Assembly (NCBI RefSeq): GCF_001659985.1
Contig: NZ_LYCS01000002.1
Span: 372,001 to 436,000 of the forward strand
Length of the DNA: 64,000 bases
Direction of reading: 5' to 3'
From: Oceanobacillus sp. Castelsardo
GTDB lineage: Bacteria > Bacillota > Bacilli > Bacillales > Amphibacillaceae
Numbering within the stretch: position 1 is the first letter of the stretch; each line of letters begins with the position of its first letter. Of the stretch, positions 43,550 to 52,480 are shown piece after piece. The position numbers were made by a program, and so were the translations under genes. The notes under the pieces are model-generated. The model searched no databases. It worked only from the letters and a program-made list of their open reading frames with translations, and was not told where the DNA came from.

Positions 43550-43586
43550 AAAGCTCTTCTCAATATTGAGAAGAGCTTTTTTTATT
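43550..43586 (+). terminator. Terminator of the cold-shock gene
   Basis: AAAGCTCTTCTCAAT pairs with ATTGAGAAGAGCTTT (15 bp), then a run of T residues. Confidence 0.92.
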
Positions 43587-43765
43587 GTATAGAAGGTTAT
43601 AAAGAATAACTAATAGTTAATAATTTTACAGTGAAATTAGCCACGTCCTACTCCAGAAATAAGGCAGCATAAGACTTCCTTCCTGCTTTTTTGCTCTTTT
43701 GTTCGACATTTACTTCTGTTCATATTATATTTTTAGTAACCAGCCATTCAGAGGAGGGTGAAAAA

Positions 43766-44158
43766 TTGATAGAAATATATACGGACGGAGCATCTAGCGG
43801 GAATCCTGGACCTAGTGGGGCAGGAATTTATATAAAAGCAAATAAAAAGCAATTTGAATATGCAATACCGTTAGGGAATTTATCGAATCACGAGGCCGAG
43901 TTTTTTGCTGTTATAAAAGCTTTGGAAATCTGTAAGGATGAATATTCTGGTGAAATTTTATCCTTTCGGTCGGATTCCCAAATTGTTGTGAATGCCATTG
44001 ACCGTGACTATACAAAAAACAAAACATTTCTACCCCTATTAGAAAAAGTTAGAGAATTATCCACTCATTTTCCTTATGTTTTTATTAAATGGATACCAGA
44101 AAAACAGAATGGAAATGCTGATAGGTTAGCTAGAAAAGCGATTCAGGATCAGAAGTAG
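43766..44158 (+). CDS. RNase HI-type protein (YpdQ-like)
   Basis: A 130-residue ribonuclease H fold protein. Putative metal ligands are Asp7 (IYTDGASSGNPGPSG), Glu43 or Glu45 (NHEAEFFAV), Asp70 (FRSDSQIVV) and Asp119 (NADRLARKAI), so the catalytic set appears intact. It should cleave the RNA strand of RNA-DNA hybrids, but the related B. subtilis YpdQ has been considered poorly active. The start is TTG at 43766, with GAGGAGGGTG upstream; the longer frame from 43691 has no site. It is a monocistronic gene. Confidence 0.88.
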   Translation: MIEIYTDGASSGNPGPSGAGIYIKANKKQFEYAIPLGNLSNHEAEFFAVIKALEICKDEYSGEILSFRSDSQIVVNAIDRDYTKNKTFLPLLEKVRELSTHFPYVFIKWIPEKQNGNADRLARKAIQDQK

Positions 44159-44463
44159 GATGTTTCTTCTTTGACTATTTTTTTCTGTTAAGAATTACAT
44201 CTCATCTTAATAAGGTTGGTTAAATTCTTTAAGGCAAAATTGGCAAAGATATAGATTCACCTAAACTACATGGCCATGCATATGAACGAAAATATTATTA
44301 AAAATTGTAAGAAAGAAAATATGTGGAAGTTTTTTCTTCTATATTTTAAGAATTTATGGGCAGCTCCTATATTTGGATACTGCCTATTAATCCTTAAAAT
44401 CAATTATAGAGCGACTATCCTTATTGAATAATCACTCCTTTTTTATATTTTACAATCAAAATA
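44159..44463. other. Gene-free interval after the RNase H gene
   Basis: A 305-base AT-rich interval between convergent genes. A weak inverted pair, GGGCAG/CTGCCT, lies near 44356-44387. Nothing else was recognised. Confidence 0.4.
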
Positions 44464-44931
44464 TCAATCTCTATCTCTTGCTCTCTGTGTATCTCTAATA
44501 TTTTTTTGAACCGTAATAGCGGCAAATATGCTGAGAACAAATGCCATTCCGTAAAATCCCTTCTCACTTAAAACCATACTTCCTGCATTGAAGAGTCCAA
44601 TACCAATTAATGCAATCGAGATAATGAGTGCCAACCAACTAATACCATAGTAAATAGTAGTAACTGGTATTCCCTCATCTTTATCCCTTACTGCTTTTTG
44701 TAAGGATACCGCTGCATAAAGTCCGAACACTAAAACTGCGAAGTAATAACCCTTTTCATTCAGTTGCATTGCCTCAGCATTGAATAAGCCAATTAGATAA
44801 GCTGCAACACCTATTAACAGTGCTGCCCAAGACGCTCCTTTGAACGCAGAGGTCGGTTCCCCTTCTCTTCTTTCCTCCTTTATCTTTGAAACGTTTTCTT
44901 TATTTAATAATTCTTCATTTTCCCTTTCCAT
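44464..44931 (-). CDS. YiaA/YiaB-domain small membrane protein
   Basis: A 155-residue protein with two YiaA/B two-helix domains: [21 protein letters not shown]...[27 protein letters not shown] (about residues 32-88), and a second copy, [52 protein letters not shown]. Each ends with a charged RD motif. The charged N-terminal 28 residues are probably cytoplasmic. GGAGGTGG lies before the ATG at 44931; the longer frame to 45009 lacks a site. Function of the family is unknown. Confidence 0.88.
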   Translation of the reverse strand: MERENEELLNKENVSKIKEERREGEPTSAFKGASWAALLIGVAAYLIGLFNAEAMQLNEKGYYFAVLVFGLYAAVSLQKAVRDKDEGIPVTTIYYGISWLALIISIALIGIGLFNAGSMVLSEKGFYGMAFVLSIFAAITVQKNIRDTQRARDRD

Positions 44932-45179
44932 TAAATAGCCACCTCCATTTTTTATATTTAATAAATGGTCGTTCTCATTCCACATTTTAATTAAACATCC
45001 AATATGCAAATATGGAATAGAATCGGAACACTACCTATACATTTTCGTGCTCCACCTAAAACCATTATATAGAAAATCAATACAAATATAAGATAATTTT
45101 ATATTTAATTTTTATTATCCTTAATGCTTTAAACCAATTTTCTATTATAAAGTGCGCTTTTTCTTCCCATCCAAATACG
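44932..45179. other. AT-rich interval upstream of the YiaA-like gene
   Basis: No gene was seen. It includes the leader of the YiaA-like gene and ends at the wrbA-type gene's terminator. Confidence 0.35.
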
Positions 45180-45212
45180 AAAAGCCTGATAACTCACGTT
45201 TATCAGGCTTCT
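45180..45212 (-). terminator. Terminator of the WrbA-type gene
   Basis: AAGCCTGATAA pairs with TTATCAGGCTT (11 bp) with a seven-base loop and TTTT on the leftward strand. Confidence 0.82.
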
Positions 45213-45258
45213 ACAATGTTATGTTATTCTATTATTCATGCATTAAAAATTTAATTAA

Positions 45259-45870
45259 TTATTGATTTCCATTTTTAACCCATTCTGCAATAGTAATAGT
45301 ACGTTTAGCTTGATGTTTCACAGCCGCTTCCACATCTTCCACCATTTTACCATCTTGGTCTACTGTTACACTCGTTCCATATGGATTTCCACCTGCTCCA
45401 AATAGTACCGGATCTGTATACCCAGGAGTCGCGATAATCGCTCCCCAGTGCATCATGGAAGTGTATAGAGATAATAATGTTGCTTCTTGACCACCGTGTG
45501 GGTTTTGTGCCGAGGTCATTGCACTTACCACTTTATTTACTGTCTTACCAGTTGCCCAAAGTCCACCTTGAAGATCAAGGAACTGTTTCATTTGGGATGC
45601 CATATTTCCGAATCGTGTAGGTACACTAAAGATGATGGCATCTGCCCATTCCAAATCATCGGAAGTTGCTACTGGAACATCTTTTGTAGCATCTACTGTT
45701 GCTTTCCAACCTTCATTTGCTTCAACTACTGAATCCGGAGCTAACTCTTGAACTTTTAATAAGCGAACTTCCGCACCTGCTGCTTCTGCTCCTTCTTTTG
45801 CCCATTTAGACATTTGATAGTTTGTTCCACCCATTGAATAAAAAACTACTGCTAATTTAACATTTGACAT
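45259..45870 (-). CDS. NAD(P)H:quinone oxidoreductase, WrbA type
   Basis: A 203-residue flavodoxin-fold protein (NQO type IV/WrbA). The FMN phosphate loop is VFYSMGGTNYQMSKWAKEGAE at the N-terminus, with FSVPTRFGNMASQMKQFLD near residue 80 and TSAQNPHGGQEATLLSLYTSMMHWGAI near 113. It performs two-electron reduction of quinones, avoiding semiquinones. GGAGAATG precedes the ATG at 45870. It lies downstream of an MhqR-like regulator gene, which in B. subtilis controls quinone-detoxifying enzymes, so induction by quinones or electrophiles is likely. Confidence 0.92.
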   Translation of the reverse strand: MSNVKLAVVFYSMGGTNYQMSKWAKEGAEAAGAEVRLLKVQELAPDSVVEANEGWKATVDATKDVPVATSDDLEWADAIIFSVPTRFGNMASQMKQFLDLQGGLWATGKTVNKVVSAMTSAQNPHGGQEATLLSLYTSMMHWGAIIATPGYTDPVLFGAGGNPYGTSVTVDQDGKMVEDVEAAVKHQAKRTITIAEWVKNGNQ

Positions 45871-46130
45871 ATTTTCATTCTCCTTTGTTTTTCTAAATAA
45901 TTTATCTAATCCAAACCCATACATCTCTTTTATTAAAAATTCCTATAAGAACCTCCTCCATTGAAATGTGTTCACAATGCTTTACTGTCCCATTATTCCC
46001 GATAGACAGAAATAATATATATCAAACTCATATTTCTAAGTTTTGTAATATTTGAGATGGATTTATATTGATTTTCAATGCTTATTTCTTTAATTAATAA
46101 ATTACGAACATGAGATAATTGATAAAAAAA

Positions 46131-46583
46131 TTAGACACCTTTAGCATAGTATCCTAATTTTTTTAATTGTTGGATCATGGTCTCTTTTTCATTGACATCT
46201 AAACCTGCTAGAATTTGTTGAATTGTAGTTTTATGTTTAGGAAAGATTTCATCCATTAAATCCTTACCATCTGGTGTTAATCCCGCATAGGTGATTCGAC
46301 GATCTGTTGGACAAGGATTTCTCTTTATTAATCCTTTCTTCTCCAACTTATCTACTACATACGTAGTACTACTACTTGCAATTAATACCTTTTCACCAAT
46401 TTTTTGTATTGGTTGATCACCTTTGTTGTATATTAATTCAAGGACAGCAAATTCAGTTGGGTTTAATCCTAAACATCTTATATCCTCTTCAACACGATTT
46501 TTGATTGAATCTAAAGTTCGATTTAAAACAACGAATAACTTTAGAGATAGATCTTCTTGTTGAAGGTTGTTCTGATCCTTCAT
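46131..46583 (-). CDS. MarR-family regulator, MhqR-like
   Basis: A 150-residue winged-helix repressor. The stretch LNPTEFAVLELIYNKGDQPIQKIGEKVLIASSSTTYVVDKLEKKGLIKR covers the DNA-binding helices, and the beta wing carries CPTDRRITYAGLT. I recall B. subtilis MhqR having a very similar sequence, and MhqR represses quinone-response genes. The adjacent quinone reductase gene supports this call. The ATG is close to AGGAGATG. A palindrome-like sequence at 46603-46620 just upstream may be its operator. Confidence 0.88.
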   Translation of the reverse strand: MKDQNNLQQEDLSLKLFVVLNRTLDSIKNRVEEDIRCLGLNPTEFAVLELIYNKGDQPIQKIGEKVLIASSSTTYVVDKLEKKGLIKRNPCPTDRRITYAGLTPDGKDLMDEIFPKHKTTIQQILAGLDVNEKETMIQQLKKLGYYAKGV

Positions 46584-46602
46584 GAGTAGTCATCTCCTAC
46601 AT

Positions 46603-46620
46603 ATATCTCTAATTCGAAAT
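46603..46620. promoter_or_regulatory. MhqR-box-like sequence before the MarR gene
   Basis: TATCTCTAATTCGAAATA, an imperfect palindrome resembling the B. subtilis MhqR operator (TATCTCGAATTCGAGATA, from memory) at 15 of 18 positions. It would mediate autorepression. Confidence 0.45.
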
Positions 46621-46721
46621 AATTATATAATTAGTAACTTTGGTTTGTCAACTATGGTAAGACTATCGTACTCGGTATTACTTTATCCTACTTCACCAGC
46701 GTATTTCCTATCTTAATGATT

Positions 46722-46904
46722 TTATTTTTTATCTTTCTCCCATTCATAAGGTATCTTCGTCCAATTATAGAAAAGCATAAGCAGGAACATTATAAAGCAA
46801 ACACCCATATTATCTAACCAATTAACTTTTTTATCAGTGATTAACTGCCAAACAGTATAAACTACGAAATAGACCAACGGATATCTGATGCTTTTTCTAA
46901 TCAT
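46722..46904 (-). CDS. Small two-helix membrane protein
   Basis: A 60-residue protein: MIRKSIRYPLVYFVVYTVWQLI forms one helix, a short polar turn VTDKKVNWLDN follows, then MGVCFIMFLLMLFYNW forms a second helix and the end is charged, YEWEKDKK. AGGAGATG precedes the ATG at the right distance. Short two-helix proteins of this sort are common in Bacillaceae; I recognise no family. Confidence 0.65.
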   Translation of the reverse strand: MIRKSIRYPLVYFVVYTVWQLITDKKVNWLDNMGVCFIMFLLMLFYNWTKIPYEWEKDKK

Positions 46905-46948
46905 ATTGGCATCTCCTACCTAATACATTATAATTCTGTAAAAATAAT

Positions 46949-46981
46949 AAGCAGTCCGACTCAAATTGAATTGAACTGCTT
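46949..46981 (-). terminator. Terminator of purU
   Basis: AAGCAGTTC pairs with GGACTGCTT across a 15-base loop, and ATTATTTTT follows on the leftward strand. Confidence 0.75.
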
Positions 46982-46994
46982 AGATGTTCTTTAT

Positions 46995-47894
46995 TTAAAA
47001 TACAATCGTTTTATTCTCATGGACAATAATACGATCTTCCAAATGCCATTTTACCGCACTTGCTAATACACTTCGTTCAATCGATTGCCCAATTTTCTTC
47101 ATATCGCTTGCATTATCACGATGATTGACTCGACCAATATTTTGCTCAATGATAGGCCCTTCGTCCAGATCACCTGTTACATAATGAGAAGTGGCACCAA
47201 TCATCTTTACCCCTCGAGCATATGCACGTTCGTACGGTTTAGCACCAATAAATGCCGGTAAGAAGGAATGATGAATATTGATAATTTGGTTTTTAAAATC
47301 CTTCACAAAATCATCTGTTAGAATTTGCATGTAGCGAGCTAGAACGATTAAATCTACATTATACTCTTTTAATAATTGCTTCTGTTTTTCTTCTACCTCT
47401 TGTCGAATGTCTTTATTCGCAGGAATGTGGTAAAAAGGAATTCCAAGGGATTCCACCATTTCACGACATGTATCATGGTTACTAATTACTAACGAGATAT
47501 TAGCCATTAAATCCCCACTTTGGTATTCCCATAATAATTCTAGTAAGCAATGTGGTTCCTTCGATACGAATATCGCCATATTCTTCAATTGACGGACATA
47601 CATAATTCTCCAGTCCATATGAAATTTATCCGCAATTGGTTGAAAATCTTCTTCCAGTTTTTTTGCATTTTCCAAAAGGTTAGGACATTCAAATTCAATT
47701 CGCATGAAAAATTGCCCACCCTCTGGATCCATTGTATATTGATCGGATTCAATAATATTCGCTCCATGTTTAAATAAAAATTCCGAAACAGCGGAAACGA
47801 TACCGGGCTGATCGGGACATTTAATTAAAAAGCGAGCTTTATTTTCATTTTTTTCTGTAAATCCTATAATTCTATCTTGCATATAACTATTCAT
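46995..47894 (-). CDS. purU: Formyltetrahydrofolate deformylase
   Basis: A 299-residue enzyme that hydrolyses 10-formyltetrahydrofolate to formate and tetrahydrofolate, balancing one-carbon pools and supplying formate for PurT. An N-terminal ACT domain (residues about 18-95, RFLIKCPDQPGIVSAVSEFLFKHGANI) senses ligands. The formyltransferase fold follows, with the catalytic IINIHHSFLPAF near residue 225, SHYVTGDLDEGPIIEQ near 258 and RVNHRD. The start codon lies right of a copy of the hairpin repeat at 47935. Monocistronic. Confidence 0.94.
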   Translation of the reverse strand: MNSYMQDRIIGFTEKNENKARFLIKCPDQPGIVSAVSEFLFKHGANIIESDQYTMDPEGGQFFMRIEFECPNLLENAKKLEEDFQPIADKFHMDWRIMYVRQLKNMAIFVSKEPHCLLELLWEYQSGDLMANISLVISNHDTCREMVESLGIPFYHIPANKDIRQEVEEKQKQLLKEYNVDLIVLARYMQILTDDFVKDFKNQIINIHHSFLPAFIGAKPYERAYARGVKMIGATSHYVTGDLDEGPIIEQNIGRVNHRDNASDMKKIGQSIERSVLASAVKWHLEDRIIVHENKTIVF

Positions 47895-47934
47895 ACTAAA
47901 TACCTCATCATTTTCCGAATACTCGATAGCGTTA

Positions 47935-48018
47935 GAAAACTTGTCATTCGCTCGCGATTAAGCTGGCGAATGGCTTAGTTATACTTATGAAGGAAAAAAG
48001 CTTTATACTTTCCTACTT
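47935..48018 (+). repeat. Dispersed hairpin repeat, copy 5
   Basis: AACTTGT, then CATTCGC/GCGAATG (7 bp, 14-base loop), then TTAGTT, with the tail ATACTTATGAAGG. The second small hairpin, AGGAAAAAAGCTTTATACTTTCCT, matches those after the copies at 14614 and 43165. Confidence 0.65.
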
Positions 48019-48132
48019 AAAAAAACGCTTTCTACTACTACTTTAAGAAATTCTCGTTCTCCAGTCAAGACGCTGCTCTTTATATTTGTTATAATATTTA
48101 TTAAATTGTTGTCAGTGATGGGAGTGCTAGAA

Positions 48133-49353
48133 GTGGATCCATTAGATATCATGATGAATTTAGACCATGTTATTCCATATTATCAACCTATTGTAAGTGC
48201 AGATACTCGTAAAGTAATTGGCTATGAACTAAAAGCTTATTACTTAACGGAGGAAGGTGAACAACAACGTTTAGATTGGTTTTTCAAAGATACTTCTATC
48301 CCAAATGATTTCCGATTAGAAGTGACTACTTGCATCCAACAAAAAGCACTAGATTATTATATAGAAACTGACAAAACTGTCCTTCTATTTTTAGGTTATG
48401 ATGCACAACTACTCTATGAGGACGATGGTGAGACGATACTTTCACTCTTACAATCCTACGAAAGGAAAGGGCTTGATCTAAGGAACATTGTTCTGGAATT
48501 AAAGGAAAAACAAATAACAGAAGAAATATATTCTCTTAACTCATTATTTAAGTATATAAAAACATTAGGAATCCAAATCGCTTTTGATGATGTTGGAAAA
48601 ACGAGTGGAAATTTGGATAAACTTACTTATATCGAACCAAATATAATTAAAATTGATGTCAGCTTTTTAAAGGACGATGCATTACCACATTTATATAACG
48701 ATGTTCATTATTCCATCTCCATGTTAGCACATAAAATGGGAGCTACTTTACTTTTTAAAGGGATCACTACGTATAATCAATTTAATTATGCGTGGAGAAA
48801 TGGTGGTAGATATTATCAAGGCCGTTACTTGGCAAATTCAAATCCACAATTTGTAGACATTGATACGTATAAGGATATAATAGAAAAAGATTTTCAGCTA
48901 TTTGTTAAATATGAAAAGAAAAAAGTGAAAGCTCAATTACAACTTTCCAAAAACATTCAGCAATTATTCAAGCAAACCTTGCAGGATATAAATCCAAATG
49001 CGCCACATGATGAAATTATTTTTACCATTGGAAATTCTTGTAATCCTTTCGCTTTCCGTGTATATATTTGTAGTGATGAAGGAATCCAATTATCTTCTAA
49101 CGCTGAAAAAAATCATGAAGGTGATTGGGAGTTAAATCCAGAAGGTAGACAGAAAAACTGGAGTTGGCGTCCTTACTTTTTTGAAAGTATTGCACGAATG
49201 AATGTAGAGAAAAAAGGAATCCTTTCCAACTTGTACACAGACATTAAACGAAATGAACAAATTCGGACCTATTCTTATCCGCTCTCCGAAAATAAATATA
49301 TTTTTATAGATATACCGTATGATTATTTATTTGAACAAGAAGGGCTGTTGTAA
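48133..49353 (+). CDS. ykuI: YkuI-like EAL-domain protein (c-di-GMP binding, degenerate)
   Basis: A 406-residue protein: an EAL domain (about residues 1-245) followed by a PAS-like YkuI C-terminal domain. The signature E-A-L reads E-L-K (YELKAYY), and the loop-6 DDFGTG reads DDVGKTS, so phosphodiesterase activity is doubtful. The Lys-containing strand IKIDVSFL is kept, so c-di-GMP binding is possible, as in the crystallised B. subtilis YkuI. The start is GTG at 48133, with GGGAG eight bases upstream; this gives the same length as YkuI. An upstream ATG at 48121 is also in frame. Confidence 0.88.
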   Translation: MDPLDIMMNLDHVIPYYQPIVSADTRKVIGYELKAYYLTEEGEQQRLDWFFKDTSIPNDFRLEVTTCIQQKALDYYIETDKTVLLFLGYDAQLLYEDDGETILSLLQSYERKGLDLRNIVLELKEKQITEEIYSLNSLFKYIKTLGIQIAFDDVGKTSGNLDKLTYIEPNIIKIDVSFLKDDALPHLYNDVHYSISMLAHKMGATLLFKGITTYNQFNYAWRNGGRYYQGRYLANSNPQFVDIDTYKDIIEKDFQLFVKYEKKKVKAQLQLSKNIQQLFKQTLQDINPNAPHDEIIFTIGNSCNPFAFRVYICSDEGIQLSSNAEKNHEGDWELNPEGRQKNWSWRPYFFESIARMNVEKKGILSNLYTDIKRNEQIRTYSYPLSENKYIFIDIPYDYLFEQEGLL

Positions 49354-49680
49354 GCACAAAGGCGTAAGCGCCCGTTTAGTGACGTATAGACTGCGCTTGG
49401 CCATGCCAGGTGGTCCGATGTTGCCGCGCAAAGCGGCGGTTTTAATCGGACATTCCTCTACCGTAGGAGATAAAGGAAACATGCCCCTTCATAGGGGTAT
49501 GTCGACGTTGGCCGCAAAGGCCGGTTTTAGTCGACCTTCCTTAAGTTTGAGCGGATGTTGACTTTCACCGCAAGGGTATAAGTGCGACTAAGCCTCTGGT
49601 TTCACCAATCGGCAAGTCTCCTTTATCGTACGGAGGTGAAGGAAGTCTACTAGTCACTGGGCGCTGGAGCCGGACGAATC
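49354..49680. repeat. GC-richer tandem hairpin region
   Basis: About 327 bases, markedly richer in G and C than neighbouring DNA, with no protein frame I believe. It contains at least five hairpins in series: GGCG-TAA-CGCC; CCGATGTTGCCGC/GCGGCGGTTTTAATCGG; ACATGCCCC/GGGGTATGT; GTCGACGTTGGCC/GGCCGGTTTTAGTCGAC; and a leftward member of the dispersed family at 49576. The second and fourth share a loop (GCAAA) and the right arm GGTTTTA[AG]TCG. It may be a structured RNA or an array of repeat modules. It ends 35 bases before the MFS gene. Confidence 0.7.
49576..49620 (-). repeat. Dispersed hairpin repeat, copy on the minus strand
   Basis: Read on the minus strand: GACTTGCC...ATTGGTGAAACCA...GGCTTAGTC with the tail GCACTTATAC. 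The outer pair GACT/AGTC and the tail match the family. Confidence 0.6.
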
Positions 49681-49715
49681 CTTTTCTCTTACTATATGTG
49701 AAAGGAGTTTATGGG

Positions 49716-50915
49716 ATGGAGATAGAACGTTCAAAAAAACAGAACAATAAGGTGTATTCATTTTTACTAATTAGCGGAATCTTTTTAATCGCTTTCAATT
49801 TAAGACCTGCAATTACCTCTGTTGGACCCATTATCGGTTCTATTCAAGCAGATGTTGGATTATCAAGCTCTAGCGCTGGGTTATTAACTAGCTTACCAGT
49901 CATCGCATTTGCCATCATGTCACCGTTAGCACCAAGTCTAGCAAATCGACTATCTAATGAATGGGCAATGTTAATTGGATTACTCATGTTATTTATCGGA
50001 ATTAGCATCCGTTCCAATTCTATCGTTTTCCTTCTTTTTTCAGGAACTTTGTTAGTAGGACTAGGAATAGCGATATTAAATGTATTACTACCCAGTTTTA
50101 TAAAAGATAAGTTCCCTTATAAAATAGGATTAATGACTAGTTTATATACAACAGCTATGGGAATAATTGCTGCAGCTGCTTCTGGCCTAAGCGTTCCGAT
50201 CGCGGATGGATTAGAACTTGGTTGGAAAGTAGCATTATTTATATGGGGAATACCTACGTTTCTTGCACTATTTGTGATTTTCTATTTGGCACGAAAGGGA
50301 AATACCGACCAGCATATGGAAAGAAAGTTTATCCGTACGAATAAAAAAATGTGGAAATCTCCCCTAGCTTGGCAAGTTGCTATTTTTATGGGTACTCAGT
50401 CTTTTTTATTTTACTCAACAATCTCATGGTTACCTACCATTTTAAATGATCAAGGAATTAGCATGGCTACAGCGGGGTGGATGTTATCTTTCACACAGTT
50501 TATTGGACTTCCTGCAAGTTTTCTCGTTCCAGTTATTGCTGAAAAGTTTCGCAATCAACAAGGAGTTGTTATTGCTTTAATTATTAGTTCGTTTCTTGGT
50601 TATGGTGGACTTTTATTAGGTACGACAACTACAATGATGGTTATTAGTTGTATTTTTATTGGATTTACGTTGGCTGGGGCCTTCTCACTAGCATTAACCT
50701 TAATCGGGCTCCGAGCTAGAACAGCATTAGAAGCAGCGGAATTGTCTGGAATGGCTCAAACACTTGGTTATCTACTTGCCGCGACGGGACCATTTTTAAT
50801 CGGTTTTCTTCATGATATTTCTGATGGATGGACACTACCTTCAATTGTCATATTAATAGACGCTGTGATTGTTCTTATATTTGGACTTGGTGCTGGCCGC
50901 GATAAATATGTATAA
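49716..50915 (+). CDS. CynX/NimT family MFS transporter
   Basis: A 399-residue, 12-helix major-facilitator carrier. The N-terminal block LLISGIFLIAFNLRPAITSVGPIIGSIQADVGLSSSSAGLLTSLPVIAFAIMSPLAP is typical of the CynX/NimT (cyanate, 2-nitroimidazole) group. AAAGGAG lies about nine bases before the ATG at 49716. It follows the hairpin region at 49354, and is closed by a terminator at 50927. The substrate is unknown; group members export or take up small anions and drugs. Confidence 0.9.
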   Translation: MEIERSKKQNNKVYSFLLISGIFLIAFNLRPAITSVGPIIGSIQADVGLSSSSAGLLTSLPVIAFAIMSPLAPSLANRLSNEWAMLIGLLMLFIGISIRSNSIVFLLFSGTLLVGLGIAILNVLLPSFIKDKFPYKIGLMTSLYTTAMGIIAAAASGLSVPIADGLELGWKVALFIWGIPTFLALFVIFYLARKGNTDQHMERKFIRTNKKMWKSPLAWQVAIFMGTQSFLFYSTISWLPTILNDQGISMATAGWMLSFTQFIGLPASFLVPVIAEKFRNQQGVVIALIISSFLGYGGLLLGTTTTMMVISCIFIGFTLAGAFSLALTLIGLRARTALEAAELSGMAQTLGYLLAATGPFLIGFLHDISDGWTLPSIVILIDAVIVLIFGLGAGRDKYV

Positions 50916-50926
50916 TTTTTTAATTG

Positions 50927-50956
50927 AAAGGAATCATCAGTTGATTCCTTTTTTAT
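50927..50956 (+). terminator. Terminator of the MFS gene
   Basis: AAGGAATCA pairs with TGATTCCTT with loop TCAGT, followed by a T-run. Confidence 0.85.
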
Positions 50957-51075
50957 TATCTCTTTTTTAGATTCTTCTCTCACAGCCAGTGTAACATCTT
51001 AAACTATAATTCTACTTTTCAACCAATTTTTATACTAGATTCTCCTATGAAATTCTATTATTTTTAGAAAAAAAT

Positions 51076-51083
51076 GGTATAAT
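51076..51083 (+). promoter_or_regulatory. Extended -10 promoter element of the endopeptidase gene
   Basis: TGGTATAAT (TGn plus TATAAT; TATAAT at 51078-51083), about 40 bases before the start codon at 51124. No good -35 precedes it, which is normal for extended -10 sigma-A promoters. Confidence 0.55.
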
Positions 51084-51123
51084 AGATTTAATATTGACAA
51101 GTTTAGTAGGAGGAAAGTGAACA

Positions 51124-52389
51124 TTGGCGAATAAAAAAGTAATCATGTCGGTTACAGCAGGTGCAGCAATTGCATCGGCTTTGGTCGGAGCAGATCAAGT
51201 TGAAGCAGCATCATATAAGGTACAAAGCGGAGATTCACTTTGGAGTATTGCCCAAAAGCACAATACAACCGTAACGAATTTGAAAAAGATAAATAACTTA
51301 AACTCGGATTTGATTCATCCAAATCAAGTACTAGAAACAGGTTCAACCAGTACTGCAGCCAAGGAAAACACATCGAAAAAACAAGAAAAGCAAAATAACA
51401 CATCTAATACATACACAGTTAAAGCTGGTGACACATTAAGTGGAATTGCGTCAAAACATAACATATCCCTTACCAACTTAATGAAGTGGAATGGATTAGA
51501 TACTACTCTTATATTCCCTGGAAATGTGCTAACTGTAAGTAAACAAGCTTCTAATCAGTCGGTACAAGACACGAAAACAAGTGAGAAAAAAGAAACATCA
51601 GTCAGTTCTTCTACTGTTTATTCCGTTGTAGCTGGAGACTCGCTTTCTAAGATTGGCGCGAAATATAATGTTTCTGTTGCAAATTTAAAGAAATGGAATA
51701 ATCTAAGTTCTGATTTAATCTATGTTGGTCAAAAATTAAACATAGCAGGTAAATCTAGTAACAGTAATTCTTCAAGTAGTACATCATCGACAAGTAAACA
51801 AGAAGTAAAAAACTCTACTGTATATACGGTTAAATCAGGAGATACTTTATCTAAAATTGGAAAGGCGCACGGAGTTAGTGTAGCCAATCTTAAGAAGTGG
51901 AATAGCTTATCATCTGATATGATTTACATTGGACAAAAATTAAGTATTGGTGCCACGAAAGAGAAGCCAACTGTTTCCACACAAAGTACGAATACAAGCT
52001 CTTCTGCAAAAGCAGATGTAGACTATGATGTTAGCAAACTAATTAGTGTTGGAAAAAGCTTAATTGGCATTCCTTACAAATGGGGCGGTACTACTACTAG
52101 TGGTTTTGACTGTAGTGGGTTCATTTATTACGTATACAATCAAGCTGGTAAAAAAATAAATCGTCTTTCAACGGATGGTTATTTCGAACGATCTTATTAC
52201 GTAAATAACCCACAAGTTGGGGATCTAGTCTTTTTTGCTGGAACGTATCGTTCAGGTATTTCTCACATGGGAATCTACCTTGGTGATAATAAATTTCTTC
52301 AAGCTGGCACAAGTTCCGGTGTATCTATTGTTAGTTTAGATAATCCATACTGGAGTAAACATTTCGATAGCTTTAAACGTTTTTATTAA
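51124..52389 (+). CDS. Secreted LysM-repeat NlpC/P60 peptidoglycan endopeptidase
   Basis: A 421-residue cell-wall hydrolase. After a signal peptide (cleavage near VEAAS, residue 29) come four LysM domains of about 44 residues each ([68 protein letters not shown]), joined by Ser/Thr-rich linkers. The C-terminal NlpC/P60 domain has the catalytic Cys in [12 protein letters not shown] and His in [11 protein letters not shown]. It should cut D-gamma-glutamyl-meso-diaminopimelate bonds, like B. subtilis LytE/LytF/CwlS; the LysM number matches CwlS. The start is TTG with AGGAGGAAAG upstream. Confidence 0.93.
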   Translation: MANKKVIMSVTAGAAIASALVGADQVEAASYKVQSGDSLWSIAQKHNTTVTNLKKINNLNSDLIHPNQVLETGSTSTAAKENTSKKQEKQNNTSNTYTVKAGDTLSGIASKHNISLTNLMKWNGLDTTLIFPGNVLTVSKQASNQSVQDTKTSEKKETSVSSSTVYSVVAGDSLSKIGAKYNVSVANLKKWNNLSSDLIYVGQKLNIAGKSSNSNSSSSTSSTSKQEVKNSTVYTVKSGDTLSKIGKAHGVSVANLKKWNSLSSDMIYIGQKLSIGATKEKPTVSTQSTNTSSSAKADVDYDVSKLISVGKSLIGIPYKWGGTTTSGFDCSGFIYYVYNQAGKKINRLSTDGYFERSYYVNNPQVGDLVFFAGTYRSGISHMGIYLGDNKFLQAGTSSGVSIVSLDNPYWSKHFDSFKRFY

Positions 52390-52446
52390 AAAAAGTGCAA
52401 GAACTGAAGTTTTCGAAAAACATAGTTTTATACTATTTGAATATTA

Positions 52447-52480
52447 AAAAGGCTGTCGGGAGGTCGACAGCCTTTTTTTA
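52447..52480 (+). terminator. Terminator of the endopeptidase gene
   Basis: AAAGGCTGTCG pairs with CGACAGCCTTT (11 bp) with a six-base loop and a long T-run. Confidence 0.92.

Noticed and set aside
49319-49561. 80-codon plus-strand frame after ykuI
   Set aside because: It overlaps the ykuI end and the hairpin region; the composition reflects hairpins and repeats rather than a protein.
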